Of a DNA stretch of 64,000 nucleotides, positions 46,399 to 55,004 are shown one piece after another. The number at the start of each line of letters is the position of its first letter. Within the stretch, counting starts at the first letter, position 1. The notes below the pieces were generated by a model that saw nothing but the letters and a program-made list of their open reading frames with translations, was not told where the DNA came from and made no database searches. The position numbers were made by a program, and so were the translations under genes. The stretch comes from Zoogloeaceae bacterium (lineage in GTDB: Bacteria > Pseudomonadota > Gammaproteobacteria > Burkholderiales > Rhodocyclaceae), in assembly GCA_024235675.1 (NCBI GenBank), contig JACKLZ010000002.1, positions 804,001 to 868,000 of the forward strand, given 5' to 3'.

Positions 46399-46920
46399 AT
46401 GGACTCGCAAACCCAAAAAGCCGGTCTTGCCTGGCTGACCGCCATCGTCACCGCGCTCGGCGCCGGCCCAGGCGCACAGGCCGCATCGGTCGCGCCCGCA
46501 ACCAATATCCCCGTCACGAGCGCCGACGCGCAGATCGCGCCAAGCATCGCGATGGCCCCGGCACCGGGCCTCGGTCGGGGGATGGCGCTTCGCGACACGC
46601 CGAGCGCCATCGGCTTGCGCCTCCACCCAGCCTGGGCGTCGCCCGCCGACACGACGGCGGCGCAGCACCTGCGCGCCGGGGTATTCAAGGTCGCGTTCGC
46701 CGATCCGCGCGAGCCGGAGCGCCCCGCCGCCGCCCAGCGCGGCGGCGACGCCCTCCGACTCGATGCCGATTGCGTCGCCGTCGACGCCCACGGCGCCTGC
46801 CAGTACGACGCGCCCCCGCAAGCGCGAACGACAGCCCAGTCCCATGCCCGCGTGGCCGCAGCGAATGGCGTTGCCTTGTTGAGCCTGGTGGCGCTCTGGC
46901 AACGCCTGGCGCGCCGCTGA
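46399..46920 (+). CDS. Orphan exported protein of unknown function
   Basis: The protein has about 173 residues with a signal-like N-terminus (AGLAWLTAIVTALGAGPGAQA), a low-complexity Ala/Pro-rich mature part, and a hydrophobic stretch near the C-terminus (VALLSLVALWQRLARR). The ATG at 46399 has GAGGGG at good spacing, better than the ATG two codons earlier, and a promoter lies upstream, so it is probably real. An antisense frame of similar length exists but has no such signals. No family recognised. Confidence 0.55.
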   Translation: MDSQTQKAGLAWLTAIVTALGAGPGAQAASVAPATNIPVTSADAQIAPSIAMAPAPGLGRGMALRDTPSAIGLRLHPAWASPADTTAAQHLRAGVFKVAFADPREPERPAAAQRGGDALRLDADCVAVDAHGACQYDAPPQARTTAQSHARVAAANGVALLSLVALWQRLARR

Positions 46921-47089
46921 CCCCGGCGCATCGACCGATTCGACCGGCGCGCGCACGCGCGAGCGTCCGGATAGCGCGTGCACTGCCCTTACGCCCGACA
47001 GGGCGGAACTTGATCGCGCACGGCGCGTCAGACACGCTGCGCCCGGCATGGGCTGCTAGAATCCGCCCATCATTTTCCTCGCGACCGCC

Positions 47090-47590
47090 ATGTTCAGCCT
47101 GCTCGACCGCCCCCGCCTGCCCTTCTTTGCCCTGTTTGCCGTCGGTTCCGGCTTGCTGGGTTTTGGCCTGTATCTGCAACACGTGGTCGGGCTCGAGCCC
47201 TGCCCCATGTGCATCATGCAGCGCTACGCCTTTGCCGTGGCCACGCTGTTCGGCCTGATCGCCGGCCTGCATGGCAGCACCGGCGGCGGGCGCAAAGTGT
47301 ATGGCGTGCTGATCGCCCTGTTCGCCCTGGCCGGCGGCGGCGTGGCGGCATGGCAAAGCTGGATGCAGCGCTTTCCGCCCAGCATTGCCGAATGCGGCCC
47401 CGGCATCGAATACCTGATGGAGAGCTTTCCGCTCACCGAACTGCTGCCCATGATCTTCCGCGGCGCGGGCGATTGCACCGCCATCGACTGGACCTTCCTC
47501 GGGCTGTCGATTGCCAACTGGTCGCTGCTGAACTTCCTCGCCGTGTTGGCCTTTGGTCTGCATGTGATTTTCCGGCGCGTCGCACGCTAA
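47090..47590 (+). CDS. dsbB: Disulfide bond formation protein B
   Basis: The 166-residue inner-membrane protein has four membrane helices and both DsbB cysteine pairs: CPMC at 38-41 and C102/C129 in the second periplasmic loop. An Arg (R45 in MQRYAF) for quinone interaction is also present. It reoxidises DsbA and passes electrons to quinones. A terminator 44 bp downstream indicates a short transcript. Confidence 0.95.
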   Translation: MFSLLDRPRLPFFALFAVGSGLLGFGLYLQHVVGLEPCPMCIMQRYAFAVATLFGLIAGLHGSTGGGRKVYGVLIALFALAGGGVAAWQSWMQRFPPSIAECGPGIEYLMESFPLTELLPMIFRGAGDCTAIDWTFLGLSIANWSLLNFLAVLAFGLHVIFRRVAR

Positions 47591-47611
47591 CGCCTCTCGG
47601 CGGTGCGCAAC

Positions 47612-47626
47612 GCACTGCCGTGGTGC
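47612..47626 (+). promoter_or_regulatory. NtrC-like binding site upstream of nirB
   Basis: GCACT-N5-GGTGC matches the NtrC dyad GCACC-N5-GGTGC except for one base. It lies about 100 bp upstream of the expected transcription start of the sigma-54 promoter at 47693-47707, a normal enhancer distance. Confidence 0.6.
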
Positions 47627-47633
47627 AAGAAAT

Positions 47634-47655
47634 GGGGCTTCGCGGCCCCTTTTTT
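47634..47655 (+). terminator. Rho-independent terminator after dsbB
   Basis: GGGGC (47634-47638), loop TTCGCG, GCCCC (47645-47649), then six T. It separates dsbB from the nirB promoter. Confidence 0.8.
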
Positions 47656-47692
47656 GCGCATTGCAGCATTCCATCCCGCGCCAGCACACATC

Positions 47693-47707
47693 TGGCACAC
47701 CCTTTGC
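47693..47707 (+). promoter_or_regulatory. Sigma-54 promoter of the nirB operon
   Basis: TGGCAC-N5-TTGC followed by T is a full match to the RpoN consensus, with GG (47694-47695) and GC (47706-47707) spaced by 10 bp. The expected start is near 47719, leaving a leader of about 80 bases before nirB. Confidence 0.8.
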
Positions 47708-47800
47708 TAAATCGTCCCTGATACAGCGCTCAAGCTGCGCTGCACTGACAACCGGACGACAGGTCGGCCACACAGGCCGGACTGCAAGCAAGGGGCAAAC

Positions 47801-50242
47801 ATGCGCAAACTGAAACTGGTGATGGTGGGCAACGGCATGGCCGGCGTGCGAACGCTGGAGGAGCTGATCAAGATCGCGCCCGAGATGTACGACATCACGG
47901 TCTTTGGCGCCGAGCCGCACCCCAACTACAACCGCATCCTGCTCTCGCCGGTGCTCGCCGGCGAGATGACCATCCAGGACATCATCCTCAACGACACGCA
48001 GTGGTACGCCGACAACGGCATCGACCTGCGCCTCAACAACAAGGTCGTGAAGATCGACCGCCGTGCGCGCAAGGTGTTTGGCGAAGACGGCTGCGAAGTC
48101 GAGTACGATCGCCTGCTGCTCGCGACCGGCTCGAATCCCTTCATGCTGCCGATTCCGGGCGCCGACCTGCCGGGCGTGATCGCTTACCGCGACATCGCCG
48201 ACACCGACGCCATGATCGAAGCGGCCGCCCGCCACAAGCACGCCGTGGTGATCGGCGCCGGCCTGCTCGGCCTCGAAGCGGCCAACGGACTGGCGCTGCG
48301 TGGCATGGACGTGTCGGTGGTGCACATCAGCGACTGGATCATGGAGCGCCAGCTCGACCAGACCGCGGCGAACATGCTGCGCAAGTCGCTCGAAGCCAAG
48401 GGCATGAAGTTTCTGCTGCCGAAATTCACCGCCGAGCTGCAGGCCGGCGAATCGGGCCGCGTGTCGAAAGTGGTGTTCAAGGACGGCGACGCGGTGCCGG
48501 CCGATCTGGTGGTGATGGCCGCCGGCATTCGCCCCAACACCGCGCTGGCCGAGTCGGCCGGCATCCATTGCGATCGCGGCATCGTGGTCAATGACACCAT
48601 GCAGACCTACGATCCGCGCGTCTATGCGGTGGGCGAATGCGCCAATCACCGCGGTATCGCCTACGGTCTGGTCGCCCCGCTGTTCGAGCAGGCCAAGGTC
48701 TGCGCCAACCATCTGGCGATGTTCGGCATCGGGCTGTACAAGGGCTCGGTCACCTCGACCAAGCTGAAAGTGACCGGCATCGACGTGTTCTCGGCCGGCG
48801 ACTTCATGGGCGGCGAAGGCACCGAAGACATCGTGCTCAATGACCCGGGCGCGGGCGTCTACAAGCGCGTGGTGCTCAAGGGCGACAAGCTGGTCGGCGC
48901 CGTGATGTATGGCGACACCAAGGACGGCGCCTGGTATTTCCAGATGCTCAAGGACGGCCAGAACATCGGCGAGATCCGCGACCACCTGCTGTTCGGCAAC
49001 AGCCACCTGGGCGACGCCGGCCACAAGGGCGTGAATTCCGCCGCGGCCATGCCCGACACCGCCGAGGTCTGCGGTTGCAACGGCGTATGCAAGGGCGACA
49101 TCGTCAAATCGATCAAGGAAAACGGGCTGTTCACGCTGGACGAGGTGCGCAAGCACACCAAAGCGTCGAGCTCCTGTGGCTCCTGCACCGGTCTGGTCGA
49201 GCAGATCCTGGCCTCGACCATCGGCGGCGCCTACCAGCCGGCCGACTCCAACAGCAAGGCGGTGTGCGGCTGCACCGATCACTCGCATGGCGAGGTGCGC
49301 AAGACCATTCGCGAGCACAAGCTGCTCTCGCCGCAGGCGGTCATGGACTTCATGGAGTGGAGCACGCCCAACGGCTGCGCCTCCTGCCGCCCGGCGCTCA
49401 ACTACTACTGCATCTCCACCTGGCCGCACGAAGCCCAGGACGACGCGCAGAGCCGCTTCATCAACGAGCGCGCCCACGCCAACATCCAGAAAGACGGTAC
49501 CTACTCGGTGGTGCCACGCATGCTCGGCGGGCTGACCACGCCGGCCGAGCTGCGCGCCATCGCCGACGCGGCCGACAAGTACAAGGTGCCGACGGTGAAG
49601 GTCACCGGCGGCCAGCGCATCGACCTGCTCGGCGTAAAAAAGGCCGACCTGCCGCTGATCTGGCACGACCTCGGCCAGGCCGGCATGGTCTCGGGCCACG
49701 CCTATGGCAAGTCGATCCGCACCGTCAAAACCTGCGTCGGCTCGGAGCATTGCCGCTTCGGCACGCAGCGCTCGATGGAGATGGGCGTCAAGCTGGAGAA
49801 GATGCTGTTCGGTATGTACAGCCCGCACAAGGTCAAGCTGGCGGTGTCCGGTTGCCCGCGTAACTGCGCCGAGGCCGGCATCAAGGACGTGGGCGTGATC
49901 GGCGTCGATTCGGGCTACGAGATCTACGTGGCCGGCAACGGCGGCATCAAGACCGAAGTGGCGCAGTTCTTCTGCAAGGTGCACACCGACGAAGAAGTGA
50001 AGGAAGTGTCCGGCGCCTTCTTGCAGCTCTACCGCGAAGAAGGCTTCTACCTGGAGCGCACCGTCCACTACCTCGAGCGCGTCGGCCTCGACTATGTGAA
50101 GAAGCGGGTGCTCGACGACACCGCCAACCGCAAGGCGCTCTACGAGCGGCTGCTGTTCGCGCTGCAGGACTACGTGGATCCGTGGCAGGCGCGCGCCGAG
50201 CAGCCCGAACTGCGCCGCAACTTTGAAGACGTGACCGCCTGA
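47801..50242 (+). CDS. nirB: Nitrite reductase [NAD(P)H], large subunit
   Basis: The 813-residue cytosolic enzyme reduces nitrite to ammonium with NAD(P)H. Order of parts: FAD/NAD-binding domains (VGNGMAGVRTLEEL at residues 8-21; VVIGAGLLGLEAANGL near 149-164), BFD-like [2Fe-2S] domain (CGCNGVCKGDIV, then SSSCGSCTGLVEQIL, about 424-468), and a sulfite/nitrite reductase domain. The 4Fe-4S/sirohaem cysteines lie at TCVGSEHCRFGTQ (about residues 645-657) and SGCPRNCAEAGIKD (about 683-696). Length is close to the usual 800-850. First gene of the operon nirB, 19-codon ORF, nirD, transporter. Confidence 0.96.
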   Translation: MRKLKLVMVGNGMAGVRTLEELIKIAPEMYDITVFGAEPHPNYNRILLSPVLAGEMTIQDIILNDTQWYADNGIDLRLNNKVVKIDRRARKVFGEDGCEVEYDRLLLATGSNPFMLPIPGADLPGVIAYRDIADTDAMIEAAARHKHAVVIGAGLLGLEAANGLALRGMDVSVVHISDWIMERQLDQTAANMLRKSLEAKGMKFLLPKFTAELQAGESGRVSKVVFKDGDAVPADLVVMAAGIRPNTALAESAGIHCDRGIVVNDTMQTYDPRVYAVGECANHRGIAYGLVAPLFEQAKVCANHLAMFGIGLYKGSVTSTKLKVTGIDVFSAGDFMGGEGTEDIVLNDPGAGVYKRVVLKGDKLVGAVMYGDTKDGAWYFQMLKDGQNIGEIRDHLLFGNSHLGDAGHKGVNSAAAMPDTAEVCGCNGVCKGDIVKSIKENGLFTLDEVRKHTKASSSCGSCTGLVEQILASTIGGAYQPADSNSKAVCGCTDHSHGEVRKTIREHKLLSPQAVMDFMEWSTPNGCASCRPALNYYCISTWPHEAQDDAQSRFINERAHANIQKDGTYSVVPRMLGGLTTPAELRAIADAADKYKVPTVKVTGGQRIDLLGVKKADLPLIWHDLGQAGMVSGHAYGKSIRTVKTCVGSEHCRFGTQRSMEMGVKLEKMLFGMYSPHKVKLAVSGCPRNCAEAGIKDVGVIGVDSGYEIYVAGNGGIKTEVAQFFCKVHTDEEVKEVSGAFLQLYREEGFYLERTVHYLERVGLDYVKKRVLDDTANRKALYERLLFALQDYVDPWQARAEQPELRRNFEDVTA

Positions 50243-50252
50243 GGGCCAGACC

Positions 50253-50312
50253 ATGAATGAATGGGATCACTGGTGGCCCGCCGACACCGATGAAGACGGC
50301 ACATCGCTCTAA
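50253..50312 (+). CDS. Candidate 19-residue peptide between nirB and nirD
   Basis: The frame MNEWDHWWPADTDEDGTSL begins 10 bp after the nirB stop, with GAGGG seven bases upstream of its ATG, and ends 30 bp before nirD. It is acidic and contains three Trp. It may be a true small protein, or a coupling/leader ORF that keeps ribosomes moving from nirB to nirD. Conservation in related genomes would be needed to decide. Confidence 0.4.
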   Translation: MNEWDHWWPADTDEDGTSL

Positions 50313-50342
50313 GCACATTTTTTTTACGATTCGAGAGACCTC

Positions 50343-50681
50343 ATGACGACTCAAACCCTCAGCGCCTCCGATCTGGTCTGGCGGCCGGTTTTCAAACTCG
50401 ACGAGATTCCGGTGCTCGGCTCACGCGTGGTCGGCAGCACCGCCCACGGCGACATCGCGATCTTCCGCAACCGCGAGGACGAAGTCTTTGCCGTGCATGA
50501 CAAGTGCCCGCACAAGGGCGGTCCGCTGTCGCAGGGCATCGTGCATGGCCGCTCGGTCACCTGTCCGCTGCATAACTGGAAGATCCAGCTCGAAAGCGGC
50601 GAGGCCGTCGCCCCCGACAAGGGTTGCACCAAGCCCTTCGCGACCAAGGTCGAGAACGGCATGGTCTTCCTCCAACTGTAA
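50343..50681 (+). CDS. nirD: Nitrite reductase small subunit (Rieske type)
   Basis: The 112-residue protein has a Rieske fold with both cluster-ligand motifs intact (CPHKGGPLSQG and CPLHNW), unlike enteric NirD proteins that lost them. It should therefore hold a [2Fe-2S] cluster and work with NirB in the cytosol. Confidence 0.93.
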   Translation: MTTQTLSASDLVWRPVFKLDEIPVLGSRVVGSTAHGDIAIFRNREDEVFAVHDKCPHKGGPLSQGIVHGRSVTCPLHNWKIQLESGEAVAPDKGCTKPFATKVENGMVFLQL

Positions 50682-50791
50682 TCACGCCGCCGGCGCGAGG
50701 CCGGCACACCGCTCACAACACGACCGCAGGCATATCGCTGCCCGCGCTGGCCCCGCTCGGCCCCGGTTTTCTACAGCATCAGAGGTGACAC

Positions 50792-52261
50792 ATGTCCAAC
50801 GAGAAAGGCTTCAACCTGCTCTCCTTTACGGGGAAGATGAAAATCCTCCACTTGTCGTGGATGGTGTTTTTCATCACCTTCTTCGTGTGGTTCAACCACG
50901 CGCCACTGCTCGGTGCCATCGCTCAGTCGCTGGGGCTGGAGCCGGGGCAGGTCAAGACGCTGCTGATCCTCAACGTGGCGCTCACCATCCCGGCGCGCAT
51001 CCTGATCGGCATGCTCACCGACAAGTACGGCCCGCGCATCACCTACGCCGCGCTGCTGTTCATCTCCAGCGTGCCCTGCTTCATGTTTGCGCTGGCCGAC
51101 ACCTTCACCCACGCCGCCATTGCGCGCTTCCTGCTCGGCTTCATCGGTGCGGGCTTCGTAGTCGGTATCCGCATGGTCAGCGAGTGGTTCCCGGCCAATG
51201 AGCTGGGCACGGCCGAAGGCATCTACGGCGGCTGGGGCAACTTCGGCTCCGCCGCGGCGGCCATGCTGCTGCCCACCATCGCCCTGGTGTTCGGCGGCGA
51301 CAACGGCTGGCGCTACGCCATCGGCATCACCGGCGCGCTGAGCCTGCTGTTCTCCTTCATCTGGTACTTCAACGTCAGCGATACGCCCAAAGGCTCGACC
51401 TACTTCAAGCCGAAGAAAAGCGGTGGCCTGGAAGTGACCAGCACCGGCGACTTCTGGTTTCTGCTGCTGATGAAGATCCCGATGTACGCCGCGCTCGCGC
51501 TGCTGACCTGGAAGCTCTCGCCCGAGGGCGTGAACATGATCTCGGCGTTTGCCGCCAACGCCGTCTATGTCGGCCTCGCCGCGATCTATGTGTATGACAG
51601 CTACAGCGCCTACGCGGTGAACCGCGAAATCTTCGTCAAGCCGGTGCCCGAAATGCACCGCTACAAGTTCAAGCAGGTTGCGGTGCTCAACATCCTGTAC
51701 TTCGCCACCTTCGGCTCCGAGCTGGCCGTGATCTCGATGCTGCCGCTGTTCTTTGCCGAAACCTTCAGTCTCGACCCGGTGTATGCCGGTCTGGTGGCCT
51801 CGGCCTATGCCTTCATGAACCTCATGTCGCGCCCCGGTGGCGGCTGGATCTCGGACCGCTTCGGCCGCAAGAAAACGCTGCTCATCCTCACCGCCGGTCT
51901 GGCCGGGGGCTACGCGCTGATGGCGATGACCAACAGCAGCTGGCCGCTGTGGCTGGCCGTGGCCGTGGCGATGGCCTGCTCCTTCTTCGTGCAGGCCGGT
52001 GAAGGCGCGGTGTTTGCCGTGGTGCCGCTGATCAAGCGCCGCCTCACCGGCCAGATCGCCGGCATGACCGGTGCCTACGGCAACGTCGGTGCGGTGGTGT
52101 ATCTGACCGTGCTGTCGCTGGTCAGCTACGAGATCTTCTTCAGCGTCATCGCACTGACCGCCGTGCTCGGCTTCGTGACCCTGCTGTTCATGGAAGAGCC
52201 CAAGGGCCACATGGCCGAAGTGCGCGACGATGGCTCGGTGGAGCTGATCAGCGTGAGCTGA
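50792..52261 (+). CDS. NarK-family nitrate/nitrite transporter (MFS)
   Basis: The 489-residue protein has about 12 membrane helices and NNP signatures: FFVWFNHAPLLGAI in helix 1, an Arg-containing GFIGAGFVVGIRMVSEWFPANELGTAEGIYGGWGNFGSAAAA, and the second-half GEGAVFAVVPLIKRRLTGQIAGMTGAYGNVGAVVY. These Gly-rich nitrate signatures place it among nitrate/nitrite transporters. In this operon it most likely imports nitrate for NasA and NirBD. A GAGGTG ribosome site precedes the ATG. Confidence 0.92.
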   Translation: MSNEKGFNLLSFTGKMKILHLSWMVFFITFFVWFNHAPLLGAIAQSLGLEPGQVKTLLILNVALTIPARILIGMLTDKYGPRITYAALLFISSVPCFMFALADTFTHAAIARFLLGFIGAGFVVGIRMVSEWFPANELGTAEGIYGGWGNFGSAAAAMLLPTIALVFGGDNGWRYAIGITGALSLLFSFIWYFNVSDTPKGSTYFKPKKSGGLEVTSTGDFWFLLLMKIPMYAALALLTWKLSPEGVNMISAFAANAVYVGLAAIYVYDSYSAYAVNREIFVKPVPEMHRYKFKQVAVLNILYFATFGSELAVISMLPLFFAETFSLDPVYAGLVASAYAFMNLMSRPGGGWISDRFGRKKTLLILTAGLAGGYALMAMTNSSWPLWLAVAVAMACSFFVQAGEGAVFAVVPLIKRRLTGQIAGMTGAYGNVGAVVYLTVLSLVSYEIFFSVIALTAVLGFVTLLFMEEPKGHMAEVRDDGSVELISVS

Positions 52262-52287
52262 GGGCCGGTAGAATCTGTGCAGCTATT

Positions 52288-52385
52288 GCGTAGGTTGGGT
52301 TGAGCGCAGCGAAGCCCAACAAACAACATTGGAGGCTGGCACGGCTTTGCGCGTTGGGCTTCGCGTTGCTCAACCCAACCTACGC
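52288..52385. repeat. Long imperfect inverted repeat (GTAGGTTGGGTTGAGC type)
   Basis: The left arm (52288-52320, GCGTAGGTTGGGTTGAGC...) pairs with the right arm (52351-52385) over about 33 bp with three mismatches; 30 bp lie between. This pattern is known as a recurring intergenic palindrome in proteobacterial genomes. It sits between the transporter and the kinase-phosphatase gene and may also terminate the nitrite operon. Confidence 0.8.
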
Positions 52386-52445
52386 CCGAACCACATCGTA
52401 CGAAAGGCCGGCCCCGCCGGCCTTTCCCACAGGAGCTGACAGCCC

Positions 52446-54158
52446 ATGAGCACGCGCCTTGAAGTGCGCTTCGGCGGCCACTCGATCGAAGGCATCAAGC
52501 CGGTCAATCAGGACGCCTTCGCGGCGCACCTGCCGGACGGCTCCGAGCGCGACCTGAAAGGTGCGGCCGCAGTCATGTGCGACGGGGTCAGCAGCGCGGC
52601 CGATTCCGAGATCGCCAGCCAGATGGCGGTCACCGGCTTCATCAACGATTACTTTTCGACTCCGCCGACCTGGAGCGTGCGCAAGGCCGCCAGCCAAGTG
52701 CTCAACGGACTCAACCAGTGGGTGTATCGCCAGAACGCCGCGCGCCACGGCACGCGTGACAGCCTGCTCACCACCTTCTCGGCGGCGGTCATCAAGTCCA
52801 ACACCCTGCATGTCTTCCACGCCGGCGACAGCCGCGTGTGGCATGTGCGCGGCAACACGCTGGAGCAACTCACCCGCGACCATGTGATGACCGAAGGCGG
52901 GCGCGAATTCCTCGCCCGCGCGCTCGGTGCCGACACCCGGCTGGAGGTCGACTACCTGACCCGCGAGCTGCTCACGGGCGACCGGGTGCTGCTCACCACC
53001 GACGGCGTACACGGCGTGCTGTCGCCAGCCCGCATCCGGCAGGTGGTCACCGCCGCTGAGGCCGACCTCGAAAGCCTCGCCCGCCAACTGGTCGACGAAG
53101 CGCTCACCGCCGGCTCGGACGACAACCTCTCGGCCCTGCTGGTCGCGGTCGACAGCCTGCCGCTCGAAACCCTGGACGAGACCCACCGCCGCCTCACCCA
53201 GCGACCGATTCCGCCGGTGCTCTCGCCCGGCAACAAGATCGACGGCTATGAAGTGCTGGACGTAATCTTCTCCGGCACGCGCAGCCATATGTATCTGGTG
53301 AAGGACATCGAGACCGGGCAGCGCTATGTGCTCAAGGCGCCGTCCGAGAACTTCGCCGAGGATGCGCTGTACCTCGACGGCTTCATCCGCGAGGAGTGGG
53401 TCGGCCAGCGCATCGACCACCCCAACGTGATGAAGACTTACCCGGGCCGGCCGGACAAGCAGTTCATGACCTATCTGGGCGAGCACATCGAAGGCCGGAA
53501 CCTGCGCGAGTGGATGCAGGACAACCCCGAACCACCGCTGGACGCGGTACGCGACATCATCCGCCAGACCATCGCCGGCCTGCGTGCCTTCCAGCGCGCC
53601 GACATGGTGCATCAGGACCTGAAACCCGAAAACATCATGATCAACCGCGATGGCCGGGTGAAGATTCTCGACTTCGGCACGGTGATGATCGCCGGCACCG
53701 ACGAGATCGCCTCGCCGCTCGACAAGTCCGTGCCACAGGGCAGCGTCAATTACGTGGCGCCCGAATACCTGATGGGCGAGCGCGGCAGCTTCCGCTCCGA
53801 CCTGTTCTCGCTGGCCGTGATCGCCTACGAAATGATCACCGGCAAACTGCCCTTCGATGAGCCGGCCGTCAAACGGGTGAGCCTCACCTCATACACCGAG
53901 CTCGACTACATCCCGGCCCGCCACCGTCGCCACGACCTGCCGCTGTGGATAGAGGGGTGCTTGAAGAAAGCGCTGCAGCCCAACCCGGCCGACCGCTACC
54001 ACGCCTTCTCGGAATTTCTGCAGGACTTCACCGTGCCCAACCCCGCGCTGGTCGAGAACATCCGCCGCCAGCCGCTGATCCAGAAAAACCCGGTCGCCGT
54101 GTGGCAGCTGCTGTGCGTGATCCTGTTTCTGCTCAACCTGTGGCAACTGGCGCGCTGA
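52446..54158 (+). CDS. Fused PP2C phosphatase / Ser-Thr protein kinase
   Basis: The 570-residue protein has a PP2C domain at about residues 5-235 (VNQDAFAAHL, AVMCDGVSSAADSEIASQMA, FHAGDSRVW, LLTTDGVHGVL, GSDDNLSALLV). A kinase domain covers about 260-545 (VLKAPSE with the ATP-binding Lys, MVHQDLKPENIMI catalytic loop, KILDFGTVM metal-binding loop, VAPEYLMG), and a single C-terminal membrane anchor follows (VWQLLCVILFLLNLWQLA). The fusion follows the nitrate transporter gene, as in Pseudomonas nitrate-assimilation clusters, so it may tune that pathway. The intervening inverted repeat may give it separate transcription. Confidence 0.92.
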   Translation: MSTRLEVRFGGHSIEGIKPVNQDAFAAHLPDGSERDLKGAAAVMCDGVSSAADSEIASQMAVTGFINDYFSTPPTWSVRKAASQVLNGLNQWVYRQNAARHGTRDSLLTTFSAAVIKSNTLHVFHAGDSRVWHVRGNTLEQLTRDHVMTEGGREFLARALGADTRLEVDYLTRELLTGDRVLLTTDGVHGVLSPARIRQVVTAAEADLESLARQLVDEALTAGSDDNLSALLVAVDSLPLETLDETHRRLTQRPIPPVLSPGNKIDGYEVLDVIFSGTRSHMYLVKDIETGQRYVLKAPSENFAEDALYLDGFIREEWVGQRIDHPNVMKTYPGRPDKQFMTYLGEHIEGRNLREWMQDNPEPPLDAVRDIIRQTIAGLRAFQRADMVHQDLKPENIMINRDGRVKILDFGTVMIAGTDEIASPLDKSVPQGSVNYVAPEYLMGERGSFRSDLFSLAVIAYEMITGKLPFDEPAVKRVSLTSYTELDYIPARHRRHDLPLWIEGCLKKALQPNPADRYHAFSEFLQDFTVPNPALVENIRRQPLIQKNPVAVWQLLCVILFLLNLWQLAR

Positions 54159-54240
54159 CGCGCCCTTTCGGCGCGCGCATCCATTGGCCATACTGAGAGC
54201 GGTGGCTGGCCGGTCGGCTGGCCTTGTCTGGAGAATCATC

Positions 54241-54525
54241 ATGCCCCGAATGCCCCGCCTGCTTGCGGCACTCGCCCTCGGTCTGCTCTGCCAGGGCGCG
54301 CTGGCCGCCTCGCCCAAACCGCCAAGTGCCAGCACGACACCCGCCGAAACGGCCGCGCCAAGCAGCAAATACGTCGAGCCCTGCGCGTGCTCGGGCGGTC
54401 AGAGCCTGGTGATGACGCAGGTGCTGGTCTTCAATTGTGAATGTGGCGCCATGAAATGCGTGGTGACCGCGGTGGCCGCCAACAACGCAAAAGACAGCCC
54501 GGCGCCGAACCTGGTGTGCCGCTGA
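54241..54525 (+). CDS. Small exported Cys-rich protein
   Basis: The 94-residue protein has a signal peptide (LLAALALGLLCQGALAA), a Pro/Ala/Ser-rich linker and a short Cys-rich end (PCACSGG, FNCECGAMKC, LVCR). The paired cysteines suggest disulfides or metal binding in the periplasm. The ATG at 54241 is chosen at the signal peptide. No family recognised. Convergent and directly abutting the PilZ gene. Confidence 0.7.
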   Translation: MPRMPRLLAALALGLLCQGALAASPKPPSASTTPAETAAPSSKYVEPCACSGGQSLVMTQVLVFNCECGAMKCVVTAVAANNAKDSPAPNLVCR

Positions 54526-54828
54526 CTACTTGAGCACCTGGACGATCCGCGCGCCGAGCACGTATTTGCCCGACTCGGCCTTGTGGCAGCGCTTGACCTC
54601 GACCCGCACATGCAGCGGCGGGCGCTCCAGCCCGCCTTCGGGCTGGCGCACCAGCACGTCGAGCATTTCGGACAGACTCGGCACGTAATCGCTCTCCAGC
54701 GTCATGCCGCCAGGGCTCAGCTCAATGCAGTGTGCCGGCACGGCGGGCGCCTGACCGGCAGGCTTGATCAAGGCATTGCAGCCCAGAGGAATTCGCCGGG
54801 TAGCGCGTCGGTCGTCGTATGGATTCAT
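54526..54828 (-). CDS. PilZ domain protein
   Basis: The 100-residue protein is a lone PilZ domain with the c-di-GMP-binding pattern DRRATRR near the N-terminus and an ELSPGGMTLES variant of D/NxSxxG at about residues 38-48. It probably senses cyclic di-GMP, which the HD-GYP protein at 8972-10297 would degrade. Downstream of the REC-PP2C gene by 176 bp in which I see no structure. Confidence 0.85.
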   Translation of the reverse strand: MNPYDDRRATRRIPLGCNALIKPAGQAPAVPAHCIELSPGGMTLESDYVPSLSEMLDVLVRQPEGGLERPPLHVRVEVKRCHKAESGKYVLGARIVQVLK

Positions 54829-55004
54829 GGCTGATCGCTATTGCCGATAGGTCAAAAAGGTCGCGGCGCACACGCACCGAAGCACGAACGGATATCTGAG
54901 CAAGCGCCGCCCAATCCTGACAGATAACGGCGCGCAGCCGGCAAACCGTAGGGCTTTTTTTCCCCGACAATCAATACCTAAACCGTCCGATCGGCCGCGG
55001 TCAA

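Noticed and set aside
46330..47049. Minus-strand frame of 239 codons opposite the orphan exported gene
   Set aside because: The plus-strand gene has a promoter, ribosome site and signal peptide; the antisense frame has none of these.
46685..50254. Very long open frame (about 1190 codons) on the minus strand opposite nirB
   Set aside because: It lies antisense to a clearly recognisable nirB, has a His/Asp/Val-biased composition typical of frames opposite GC-rich genes, and shows no domain or start signal.
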